Of a DNA stretch of 64,000 bases, positions 1 through 11,800 are shown one piece after another. The translations under genes were made by a program, and so were the position numbers. The notes beneath the pieces were generated by a model. That model was given only the letters and a program-made list of their open reading frames with translations. It was not told the origin of the DNA and searched no databases. Position 1 is the stretch's first letter, and each line of letters opens with the position of its first letter. The stretch is from Mytilus trossulus. Lineage: Eukaryota; Mollusca; Bivalvia; Mytilida; Mytilidae. The stretch spans positions 63,433,436 through 63,497,435 of the forward strand of contig NC_086381.1 of assembly GCF_036588685.1 (NCBI RefSeq). The letters run 5' to 3'.

Positions 1-3000
1 TGGACTGTCTGTACAAGTGTTTGACTAAGATGAAGAATTGTTAAAAATATACCCACTTAGGGCAGTTAGTGGGCCCCCCTATAAAAATTTATGGATCCGC
101 CACTGTCCCCACCCTATCTAAACCCATACATGTCGTAAAATTAGAATAGGTCATAAACTTGCACTGTGCAGCGTGTAGTGTACACTGAAGTCAGCATTGT
201 ACCGATATTTGATAAGCAGAAATTTCTGTTGGCTTAAGATCTAGGTAAACAAATTAATAACATCATTTCAAGCTATAGTAAATAATCTGCCAGCCACATG
301 ACAGTTTCGACACTTGATTAAACAGTTTCTTTCTGATTAGCTTAAGTGTCTCATATAAGTTGTCACTGGGTGGACATTAAGCCTCTACTAATGAAATTGT
401 ACTTTGTCAACCCCCAAGTGACAAATGTATTAATGATCTTGTTTTAAATATAGTATCCTTGTTAATATTACATTTGTACATTGTCTGTTTAAATTTATTA
501 TCTTTTTCCTTTACATGGTGTTTAAAAATAGCATTGAAAGTTCACTTTCTGTTTCGTCGGACAGCAAGGTCAAATTCAATAGGTTTTACAAATCTGTATA
601 TGATCAAACAGCTGGTATGTAGTGAAAAAGGCAGTTTATTCCAAATGAGACAGCTACCCAACAATAAGTCTAAGATCAAATGTTTAAAAGTTACAAACTA
701 AGGTCTTTACAATACATGTTCTAGAAATTGTTTAAAAGTTACAGAACTTAGTCTTAATACAATACATGTTCTAGAAATAAGAGAAGAAAGATACCTATAC
801 ATACATAAGACCTAATCTCAGTTGCAGATCCAGAGGGGGTTAGAACCCCCCCCCCCCCCCCCCCCCCCCCCTTTTTTTGGACAATCAACAGATTTAAATT
901 CATTATGCCCCATCTACAATAGTAGAGGGGTATTTTGTTTTCTGGTCTGTGGGTCTGTTAGTCCATTGGGCCCTCTGTCCCGCAACAGGTTAAAGTTTTG
1001 GGTCAAGGTAGTTTTTCTTGAAGTCGAAGTCCAATCAACTTGCAACTTAGTATGCATGTTCAGTATATGATGATCTTTCTAATTTAAATGCCAAATTAGA
1101 TTTTTTACCCCAATTTCACAGTCCACTGAACATAGAAAATGATGGGGAGTCAGGCATTCATGTACTATGGACACATTATTGTTTTATTAAAGAATTAAAT
1201 GGAAGAAACAAAATTGTTTTGAGCAAAGGTATTTTTAATTTTCTGATTTATTTTTATATCAATTTTAATTCCAGATAAAACGTTAACACCTAAATTATGT
1301 TTGAAAGACCCACTAATTTAACTCAAGTCCATTGTATTTTAACAAGAAATATTTTATAATTTTTCCTTTATCATGAAACTAGAGGAGAATTACATGATAT
1401 ATATATTAAGATTATTATTTTTATCCTAAAATATTTGAAACCTCATTTTATAATAAATCCTTCATCATGTTCATTGTATTAATATATTCATTGCAATATT
1501 ATTTTTTTCACAAAATTGTAAGTGATAACATAAGTTTAAATTTTAACCTAACGTCTTAAATCAAAACCACCTTCAAGTTAAAATCTGCCATTGATTTATC
1601 GCCAGGAGAAATATCCCAGACTTATCTACTTATTCACGGCTGTGTATTGCCAGTAAGGAGATCTGTCTGATGTAATATTTAAATTAATTGCTAATTGTAA
1701 TTATTGTCACCTGTAAAGGTATGGCAGGGATGATTGACAGGTGTTTGTTTGTCTGTCAGGTGTCAAAACAAAGTTCATCTAAGTCCTGGTGTCTTACAGA
1801 GTCTTGTTAAAGAAAGTATATATATATATATATATCTATGGCATGGTTATTTACATCTCATGACAAGAATATTTATATCTACATTTTCTAACATGACTAA
1901 GGAGAGATTGAGATATTAGCTGATACACTAAGAAACAAGAGTGCTTTACAAGAAAGTGTGGACTTTTATAAATTCCTAACCCTGTAAGACCCTCATGGGT
2001 ATACGTAGTCAATGTACTTTTGTACAGGGGTTTCTTATGGAGAAATGAAATATTTTTATTTTGAAATATTTTATAATTGCTAGACTTATTTGTTTAATAT
2101 GACTTTATTTAATGTGTTTGGTATTCAGGCTCATTTATTGATACAGAGGGAAGGTTTTTTTGGGGGAAAAAGAGATAGGGGTTCAAACTCTATGTCCTGA
2201 TTCTAATGCATTGTTGGTAAAAAATTTAAGGGGGGTTCCCACAAAACCACGATCCCTACTTTATAATCAACTAATCAAATTTTTATGACATATTTGGTCT
2301 GGTTAAGAAATAATCACTATAATAATGGCCATTAGTAATCACAAAATCTTATACGCCACGAGGAGGCTAACTTCTTGTTGGATGCCAAATTATTCTGTAG
2401 CCCACTGTTCATTTTAAAATGTATTAACATGATTAAAGAGACTTTTTATAATTTGTTTACATTTATGACATTATAAGTTTAAAGTTAAATCTGCAAGGTA
2501 CATGTAACCCTTTCATGCATTTACAAACATATGTATGTATACATTGTGTTGGGTGGAAAAAAAGGGAACAAATTTTACATACCATTAATACAGGACAATA
2601 AAAGGCTATTGGAAAGTCGTAAATCTCTTCAAATAGATTCAGTAATGTTAGGGGACGTGTACTTTAGATGTGTAGTAAATATTTAAAAGCAGGTAAACAT
2701 GGTAAAAGTGCCAAAAACACGTCTCAATTTTGTGTAAACAAACTTGAAATCGGTAAGTGTCATATTTATTGGACCTATACATATTTTGTTTTACACATGT
2801 ACACTTAATAAATTTGTACATGTACACATGTGTTAAGGGTCTTACAGTTAAACTTATACCCTCATTTTCCAGTGCAATTGGTAATTTTCAATGCCCAATC
2901 CAGTTGAACCACTGTTAATAGGATTTAGTGTTTATTTGTTAATGTCTTGAAAGAGGGTTGAAAGATACCAGAGGAACGGTCAAACTCATACATCGAAAAA

Positions 3001-4478
3001 TTAACTGACAATGCCATGGCTATTAAAGAAAAAGACAAACAGACAAATATTAGTACACTATATATACACAAGACACAGCATAGAAAATTAAAGACCCACC
3101 AAAAACTGAGTATGCATGGAATATTTGCCACTGGAAATTAAATAAATAATAATAAATGTCATGTGTGTGCATGGTGAGCTCGGCAAGTTGGTACTCCCAA
3201 CTTTATAAATTTTGATGTATCAGGAGTCCAACTTTTTTTGTGAATATTCCAACCCTTATGATATCATTGTATGATGTGTATGAATTTTTACAGAGTCATT
3301 TAAGATTGAAATAAACAATTAAGTTTCCCATAGGCGACAATGGTAGCCTTTTTTCGAGATACAGACTTTAGAAAGTTGATTTTTTTAACGAAACCTTGCT
3401 AGAATCAAAGAAAAGTTATTAGGACAGTATTTTTTGGTCCAAAAAATATAGGTTCGTGTTGCTTTTCTTAGCGTATTTTGTACTTATCTCCCATGCCTAT
3501 CAATTTTGCCCTTAAAAATACGTGTCTTGTCCTAGCGTTGAAAAGTCATCTCAGTGCCTTTAGGGCTACGGAATAATTTTTATTTTGCCTTTTATATAAA
3601 GCAAAGTGCACGAAGTCTCTAATAATAAAAAATAACGGGCGCACATATCGACCAATCAGGATTCGCCATACTCTTAATTCTGAATACCATGTTATGCTCA
3701 TAAAATGGCTGCACCCATAAAATCTAATGGTGTATTGTAACCTTAATTGGTTCTTTATAGATATAGGGAGATGTGGTATGGGTGCCAATGAGACAACTCT
3801 CCATCCAAATAACAATTTATAAAAGTAAAACATTATAGGTCAAGGTACAGCCTTCAACACAGAGCCTTGGCTCACAATGAACAACAAGCTATAAAGGGCC
3901 CCAAAATTATACATGAATGTGTACTAAAAAATGAATTTGTTTTAATATTATACTATTTAGCTCTTTTTTAAACAGCTTCTACACCTGTAATACATGTAAT
4001 ATAATACATAAAAAGAATTGATCTATTATGTAAAAAATGTGGTGAAATTTGACCACCAGTTACATGAGTTATTATTGTATTGAGGTTCTTTTGAAATTGA
4101 TGTAAAATGGCATGCTGAAAAAATCCTGACAACTTAACATGTTAAATGTAATTAAGAGTTAAAATTAAATTAAAGAATTGTATTTAGTTTTCAACAATGC
4201 TCAAAACAGTTATTTAAATCTTAGTTTTAATTAGAATAAGTTATAACATGAATAAGAAAGTAATGTCAAATACAGTTGAAATTTTTGACACACAATGTTT
4301 TTGTCAGTTGCATTAGGTGCATTTGTCTGATTTATGTTTTTTTCTGTTTGTCATGATTTTTAATTGAGATGGATTTGAAAAGTTTACTCTCTGAAGACCA
4401 AATTTCAATTAATGAAACAAAAGTAATACAGTATCAATGCATAGGTGGAAAATAGTCTTAAGGTCGATTTACAGTATA
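1..4478. other. Upstream non-coding DNA with dispersed repeats
   Basis: No gene is supported. A C-homopolymer tract of about 25 bp lies at about 847-871. A dispersed repeat with CCATCTACAATAGTAGAGGG lies at about 892-1165, with a relative at 31240-31470. Another repeat lies at about 2946-3116, with a relative at 57600-57775. A copy of the GCCAATGAGACAACTCTCC family lies at about 3759-3915. The missing first LRP exon could lie here, but I could not single out an ATG exon with a phase-1 donor. Confidence 0.6.
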
Positions 4479-4479
4479 T

Positions 4480-4930
4480 GGTCCGAGTACACAGTTATCG
4501 TCCTTTGATTTTCGTTGTCCACGAATATAGTCCTTAGTGTGGACAGTGTGTTACTTGTCAATTTTTGTTATACCCCTTCCAAATTTATTTCTTCATGTTT
4601 TATGCCTCATATAGCAAGTTGGGGGATGAAATGACACTGTAAAAAAATTTGGGTCATAAATATTTAAGTAAAGTAGTGATTAGGTCCAGCTGAAAAAGGT
4701 CAAAAATTAGCACTTCGGAAGCTATCAAAAGATTTCAAGACCCCCTTAACATAAAATTGTCCATATTTTGAGTTAGAGCTGATGAAGTTTTCTATAATTT
4801 TGATATAATTTGTCCCAAAAGTAGTACAACATACTGTAAAAATATTATTGAGAAAGCGCAGGTGGGATTTTTTTTATTTTCATTTATTGTCTAAAAGAAA
4901 TGCACTACGAAATAACTGTGTACTCGGACC
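4480..4930. mobile_element. Inverted-repeat element A, left copy (MITE-like)
   Basis: 451 bp with perfect 19-bp terminal inverted repeats (GGTCCGAGTACACAGTTAT and its complement). No coding capacity was seen. A second copy in the same orientation lies at 7525-7975 with only a few substitutions, so the duplication is recent. On its inner side it is followed by TA. Confidence 0.85.
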
Positions 4931-4931
4931 T

Positions 4932-7524
4932 AAGAGGTGAAATCAGGAAATATAGAATTTGTACTTTGGCAACTTCCCTGAATGATTTGATGGTGTCAAT
5001 TTGTCAAATAGCATAAAACTAAAGGATTTTAACTTTTATTTGATAGAATTTCTGCAAAAATGACCATTTTTGGCATTATATGGTCAAAATAAGCATTTCA
5101 TAGCTTTTTCAATTTTGATGCATAAGTGGCATTCTGACTTTCTATCTGACATGTTTTCATGTGTCAATTTTTGTGTTTCTGTGCTTTAATCCAGTTGAAT
5201 TACTCATTTGTGAATTCTGAATCTACAGAAAAGAAGATTATCTCAGACAATATGAGCAAAAAGTGTTGTATAAATGACCCTCGTCTAACGCCCTGTTTGG
5301 ATCAAGTTAAATGTGAGGAGCATGGCACATAAAAGTTGGAAGTCCATAATAAAGACTTCACTAAATTTGTATAAAAAGCACTTAACAATGTCTTTTGTAC
5401 CTATTACATTTCACATAATATCTTTCTTTACTTCTGTAGGATACCATGTGGTTCACATATAAGCCTGTTGAGACTAAAATTGCATGCAAGTTTTTCACTA
5501 AAAAGTGAAAAATCTTTGTATCAGACCATACTGTCAGCTAAAAAAGTTGAATGTAAGAGCCTTTTTGTGTTCAGATTTATTGTGTCATGTCACCTGAGTA
5601 TAGAAATGATAGGAAAGACACAATTTTTTATTTCCTATAGCTTCAATATGCATTTTTAAATGTAAATATGTGCTACGGCCTAAATTGACCCTAAATTATT
5701 TTTAGTCTTACTTGACCTAAGACCCTTTTAAACTAATATGATATGTTATTTGTAAGTTTTCTTTCCATTTAAAGTACATTAAATACATATGTAAGGATTA
5801 TTAATAATCAAAAAGCTTCACAAATTTAAAATTGCTGGAAAATATCACACCTTCATGTAAGGCCCCCCTTCATTGGAAAACCTGCATTTTTAGGCACAGG
5901 CTCATATAAATTTGACTTTTGAAAAATTATCCTAAGTCTGATATATCAAATGAGTACTCTATTGCTTTAAATACCTGATTTATTATATATTAAGGCATTT
6001 TAAAAGTATTTTTTTGCAATATTTTAATTTTAAAAGCCCCAAATGTTGATAGTTGAAATTTCTCAATTTTAACTTCAAAATTTAACACGCAAACTTGAAT
6101 ATAGAATTAATCATAGTGTCTATAATATATATTCTATTGCTATCAAACTTTGTTAGCAGTCTTATAATATATTAAGCTTCTGTCATACCAAGTTTTATTA
6201 AGATTGGGCAACTTTTTCTATCCTATTAAGAGGTGAAATCAGGAAATATAGAATTTGTACTTTGGCAACTTCCCTGAATGATTTGATGGTGTCAATTTGT
6301 CAAATAGCATAAAACTAAAGGATTTTAACTTTTATTTGATAGAATTTCTGCAAAAATGACCATTTTTGGCATTATATGGTCAAAATAAGCATTTCATAGC
6401 TTTTTCAATTTTGATGCATAAGTGGCATTCTGACTTTCTATCTGACATGTTTTCATGTGTCAATTTTTGTGTTTCTGTGCTTTAATCCAGTTGAATTACT
6501 CATTTGTGAATTCTGAATCTACAGAAAAGAAGATTATCTCAGACAATATGAGCAAAAAGTGTTGTATAAATGACCCTCGTCTAACGCCCTGTTTGGATCA
6601 AGTTAAATGTGAGGAGCATGGCACATAAAAGTTGGAAGTCCATAATAAAGACGTCACTAAATTTGTATAAAAAGCACTTAACAATGTCTTTTGTACCTAT
6701 TACATTTCACATAATATCTTTCTTTACTTCTGTAGGATACCATGTGGTTCACATATAAGCCTGTTGAGACTAAAATTGCATGCAAGTTTTTCACTAAAAA
6801 GTGAAAAATCTTTGTATCAGACCATACTGTCAGCTAAAAAAGTTGAATGTAAGAGCCTTTTTGTGTTCAGATTTATTGTGTCATGTCACCTGAGTAAAGA
6901 AATGATAGGAAAGACACAATTTTTTATTTCCTATAGCTTCAATATGCATTTTTAAATGTAAATATGTGCTACGGCCTAAATTGACCCTAAATTATTTTTA
7001 GTCTTACTTGACCTAAGACCCTTTTAAACTAATATGATATGTTATTTGTAAGTTTTCTTTCCATTTAAAGTACATTAAATACATATGTAAGGATTATTAA
7101 TAATCAAAAAGCTTCACAAATTTAAAATTGCTGGAAAATATCACACCTTCATGTAAGGCCCCCCTTCATTGGAAAACCTGCATTTTTAGGCACAGGCTCA
7201 TATAAATTTGACTTTTGAAAAATTATCCTAAGTCTGATATATCAAATGAGTACTCTATTGCTTTAAATACCTGATTTATTATATATTAAGGCATTTTAAA
7301 AGTATTTTTTTGCAATATTTTAATTTTAAAAGCCCCAAATGTTGATAGTTGAAATTTCTCAAATTTAACGTCAAAATTTAACACGCAAACTTGAATATAG
7401 AATTAATCATAGTGTCTATAATATATATTCTATTGCTATCAAACTTTGTTAGCAGTCTTATAATATATTAAGCTTCTGTCATACCAAGTTTTATTAAGAT
7501 TGGGCAACTTTTTCTATCCTATTA
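4932..7524. repeat. 1296-bp direct tandem duplication (B and B')
   Basis: Unit B (4932-6227) is repeated at 6228-7523 with very few differences; examples are TTC versus GTC near 5351 and 6652, and ATAGAAATG versus TAAAGAAATG near 5600 and 6896. Both copies contain the same 63-codon open frame (5468 and 6764). I regard that frame as chance because it has no recognisable motif. The function of B is unknown. Confidence 0.9.
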
Positions 7525-7975
7525 GGTCCGAGTACACAGTTATCGTCCTTTGATTTTCGTTGTCCACGAATATAGTCCTTAGTGTGGACAGTGTGTTACT
7601 TGTCAATTTTTGTTATACCCCTTCCAAATTTATTTCTTCATGTTTTATGCCTCATATAGCAAGTTGGGGGATGAAATGACACTGTTAAAAAATTTGTGTC
7701 ATAAATATTTAAGTAAAGTAGTGATTAGGTCCAGCTGAAAAAGGTCAAAAATTAGCACTTCGGAAGCTATCAAAAGATTTCAAGACCCGCTTAACATAAA
7801 ATTGTCCATATTTTGAGTTAGAGCTGATGAAGTTTTCTATAATTTTGATATAATTTGTCCCAAAAGTAGTACAACATACTGTAAAAATATTATTGAGAAA
7901 GCGCAGGTGGGATTTTTTTTATTTTCATTTATTGTCTAAAAGAAATGCACTACGAAATAACTGTGTACTCGGACC
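7525..7975. mobile_element. Inverted-repeat element A, right copy
   Basis: 451 bp with the same ends as the left copy. Its inner flank reads CTATTA and its outer flank ATATGG. The outer ends of the pair read TA-TGGTCC and GGACCA-TA, so the whole 3.5-kb block is itself bounded by an inverted repeat and TA. Confidence 0.85.
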
Positions 7976-8456
7976 ATATGGGCTATGTCACATATTTCGG
8001 TAAAATTTTGCATACAACTCTGGATGTCTGGCTCAATGAACTACAACTGAAAAAAAAAAAAAATAATGCATATATCTCATTTATCATTTGAAATATAACT
8101 GATTGAATTCTTTCAGAATGGATGAACAATTGTATAGAAAGCACATAAAATCAGGGAAAAACCAACTTAAATTTTTGTCTTGAAATTGTCAAATCTCTGA
8201 CTTCTACTCCATAGATTATTTTTTTAAAACTGTCCACTTTTCTGTCCTTCCTTCCCATTTTGTTTCTTTGAAGCTTGTTATTTAGACATGTTATTTAAAA
8301 AACACAATTGTTGGCTCTCCCTTGACACCATTTGAGAGGTATGGTCTTAAGGAAATGATGATAGTCCGTTAAAAATAAAGTTGCAAAAATTTGTTTCCCA
8401 TTCCACTATAAATAAATATATTTAAATTCAATTAAACGATATCTATATATTTTCAG
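7976..8456. other. Intron or upstream DNA before first visible LRP exon
   Basis: Plain AT-rich sequence with an A-tract near 8049-8062. It ends in a T/A-rich acceptor region. Nothing else was seen. Confidence 0.5.
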
Positions 8457-8850
8457 GAAGTCCCTTGCTGCTTTTTGCAAATCGTAAAGATGTTAGAATG
8501 GTGGACGGGAACAATTCTCGAGGTAATTCCACCGTTGTCGCTGGAAACCTCGAGGATGCAGCAGCAGTGGATTTCCTTTATGAGGACAGATCGGTCTTCT
8601 TCACGGACGTCAGCCAGGAAATGATCAAAAGGACATGGTTTAATGGCTCGGAAATTACGGTCAATGTCATTACAACAGGTCTCATCTCTCCAGACGGTCT
8701 AGCTGTTGATTGGTTGGGTCGAAAGATATACTGGACCGACTCAGAAACTAAAAGAATTGAAGTTGCCAACTTGGATGGAAGTTACCGAAAGGTGCTTTAT
8801 TGGAACGACCTTGACCAACCAAGAGCTATTGCACTGGATCCATTAAATGG
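8457..8850 (+). CDS. LRP5/6: LRP5/6 exon: first visible, N-terminal half of propeller 1
   Basis: The exon is bounded by TTTTCAG and GTAAGT, starts with 2 nt of a split codon and ends with 2 nt (GG) of a glycine codon. It reads [12 protein letters not shown], then [33 protein letters not shown] and [11 protein letters not shown], which matches the start of the mature ectodomain of LRP5/6. A signal peptide must come from an upstream exon, because the hydrophobic start PLLLF is the first propeller strand. Confidence 0.95.
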
Positions 8851-11800
8851 GTAAGTTAATCTGAGTTATAATTCACACACCAGGGACAGACTGAAAAACA
8901 GGGAGATAACTCTTGATTAAAGTATTTGACACAACCGTAATTTCAACTCTATATTTATTGAATAAACATACTCTATAGCAAAATAGATATAGGAAGATGT
9001 GGTATGAGTGCCAATGAGACAACTCTCCATCCAAATAAGAAAAGCATGAAAAGACAACTTCCACTAAAATATCTGTTGTTCTTTTGCTCTTAGTGTTTCA
9101 CGGTGCATGAACATTGTACTGATAATATAACAGTGAAGTATTATATTTTATCGCTATTTTGTGCATTTTTCCTTTGATCTTTTTTTGTGTCAGATAATTT
9201 TCATATCATGCTTCTCGCTTGAGATGGAAAAATTATCGCTAGAAACTAAGGAGGCCACATGGCGTTGCTAACGAAATTGACATTGAAATTGACAATGTCG
9301 TCACAGGTAAAATAGTGATAAACAGATTATCATTGGTCATCTCAACTCGATTGCTTTTCTTACTTTCGCTATTCCAGCTCAAGCGAGAAAATCAATCTCG
9401 TTGAGATAATCAACCATAATCTATAAATCTTTCTCATGTTAACCATGTTATGTTAACAGTTAAGTATTTTGTTAACAGCTAAGTATTATATTAACTATCT
9501 CATGTTAACAGGTACATGTATTGGACGGACTGGGGAGAGACACCAAAAATAGAACGTGCTGGAATGGACGGAACCCATGCACATCGATCTGTCATTATAA
9601 AGGAAAATATTCATTGGCCAAATGGACTTACGTTAGATTATGAAGATTCACAAATTTATTGGGCAGACGCTAAAAATGCTTTCATACATAGTTGTAAATT
9701 CGATGGTTCTGATCGCCGTGTGGTCGTTGAAGGGGAACTACCTCACCCGTTTGCCTTGACATTGTACGATCGAACGTTATACTGGACCGATTGGAAGGAT
9801 CGGTCCATTAATTCCTGTGATAAAATTACCGGTAGTAATCGGCGAGTTATACTTAGAGATATATATTCACCAATGGACATCCATTCATTTAGTGCCAGAA
9901 GACAACCAAAAGGTAAATAGTAGAAACAGTAGAAGCCGTGTCTTTTATTTATATTTTCAAATAGCAACATGGGATATGTAGTAACACTTTCCCCTAAATT
10001 TACAGCATATTAATAAATTACCATAGGGAAATAATTGTACCATGATGGTGCTAGTAAGATCCTTGGGGAACACTGAGTAGGTTGTTTTTTGCACTCCTTT
10101 ACACTATGTTTAAAAATACCATTGAAAGCTTGATATGGATTACGCATGACACATCAGAGTAAACAGGTAAAGTTTTATCCTACTGCTTCACTATTTTTTT
10201 TCACCAGAAAATTGTAATTAATCTGACAATAAAAACTTTAAACCATACAGTTTACACTAAATGTCGGGAGAAAGATTTGCCCAGGGTAAACCTCAATCAG
10301 AAAATGATCTTTCAATGGTAATTTTAGCTTTGGTGTATTTGTGGTTCAATGAAGAATTTCAACAAACCATTGAAGGGATTATAAAAATGAAGTGATTGGG
10401 GGAGACTTTAAGATAAATGATTTGTACAACAGTCATAACAGTACTTATTCTTGCTTCATAAATTTTTGTAACAAATCTTGACATACATGACATACATGTA
10501 CATGATGTATAAGGCTTTGAAAATATAAACTCTCAACCAAACCATGTGTTTTGGAAAGGTTGCTTTCTTCTGTCATATATTTGTCCCCGATTCTTTTTTG
10601 TATGATTGAATTTTCAATGAGGAACTTTCATTACATTTCTTGCCATGTTACATAACTTTATTTGTTTAACACGCTTAAAATTTTGAAAAAAATGACACAT
10701 TTATATAATGCTATTTTTTTAATGGCAGCAGCTGCTCTTTGAAATAAATAAAACAAAAACAATTTACATCTTTCATAACTTTTAGCTGTGGGCTGATAAC
10801 AATTAAGACAGTAAATTGCTTAATGTAATGTAAATGTTAGGATAGACACATTAGACAAAGTTATTTGTAGATCTATAGTCGTATTGGGCATGATGGATAT
10901 ATATTATTTATCTTTTTTTGCCTGCCAGTCAAAAAATCACAAGGTATGCATGGATGTTGTACATGTGTTGTTGTGTACATGTGTTGATATATATGTGTAC
11001 ATGTATTGTTTATAATTAGTTAATCAAGCTTGATGAAAACTCTGTACTTTTCTATTTTCAATTTTTTATCGAGAATACATGTTTTCAATTATGCATTGAG
11101 TTTTAAGCTCCCATCTTAGTGGAGGGGCATTTAGTTGTCCGCCTGTACTTCTCAAAATTAGTTTCGGTTTTCCAACTTAAATTTGCCTCAACCAAATGTT
11201 ATGACACTCATATTATACCCGATACTTTTTACCACAAAACACAGATCATTTTGAATTTTAGTTGCATCATTTATACTGTCTTAGAGTTATGCCCTTTACC
11301 ATGTTTACAAATGGAATAATTGCTGAATTTTACGTTTTCATTCTCTAACTTTAGTTTGCCTAAGCCAATTGTTATGAAACTTATATACAATGCTTATTAC
11401 CACAAAACACAGATCAAGTTTGAATTTAGGTGGTGTCACTTTTACCTTTCTAGAGTTATGCCCCTTTACAAATGGAAAAATCGCTGAATTTTTCATTTCT
11501 GTTCGCTAACTTAAGTTTGTTTCAACCAAATGTTATGAAATTTATACTCAATAGATATAGGAAGATGTGGTGTGAGTGCCAATGAGACAACTCTCCATCA
11601 AAATAACAATATGAAAAGTTAACCATTATAGGTTAAAGTACGGCCTTTAACACGGAGCCTTGGCTCACACCGAACAACAAGCTATAAAGGGCCCCAAAAT
11701 TACTAGTGTAAAACCATTCAAACAGGAAAACCAACGGTCTAATCTATATAAACAAAAGGAGAAGCATGTAAATATAACATAAACAAACGACAACTACTGT

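Noticed and set aside
459..701. Hydrophobic open frame as the LRP5/6 signal-peptide exon
   Set aside because: It begins with TTG, not ATG, and no phase-1 donor follows a plausible signal peptide.
822..1070. Open frame starting with a proline run
   Set aside because: The prolines come from a C-homopolymer, and the rest lies in a dispersed repeat.
3546..3833. 95-codon minus-strand frame
   Set aside because: It overlaps a dispersed repeat copy and has no recognisable domain.
5468..6955. Duplicated 63-codon frames as paralogous small genes
   Set aside because: They are duplicated only because the whole 1296-bp unit is; there is no domain, signal or codon bias.
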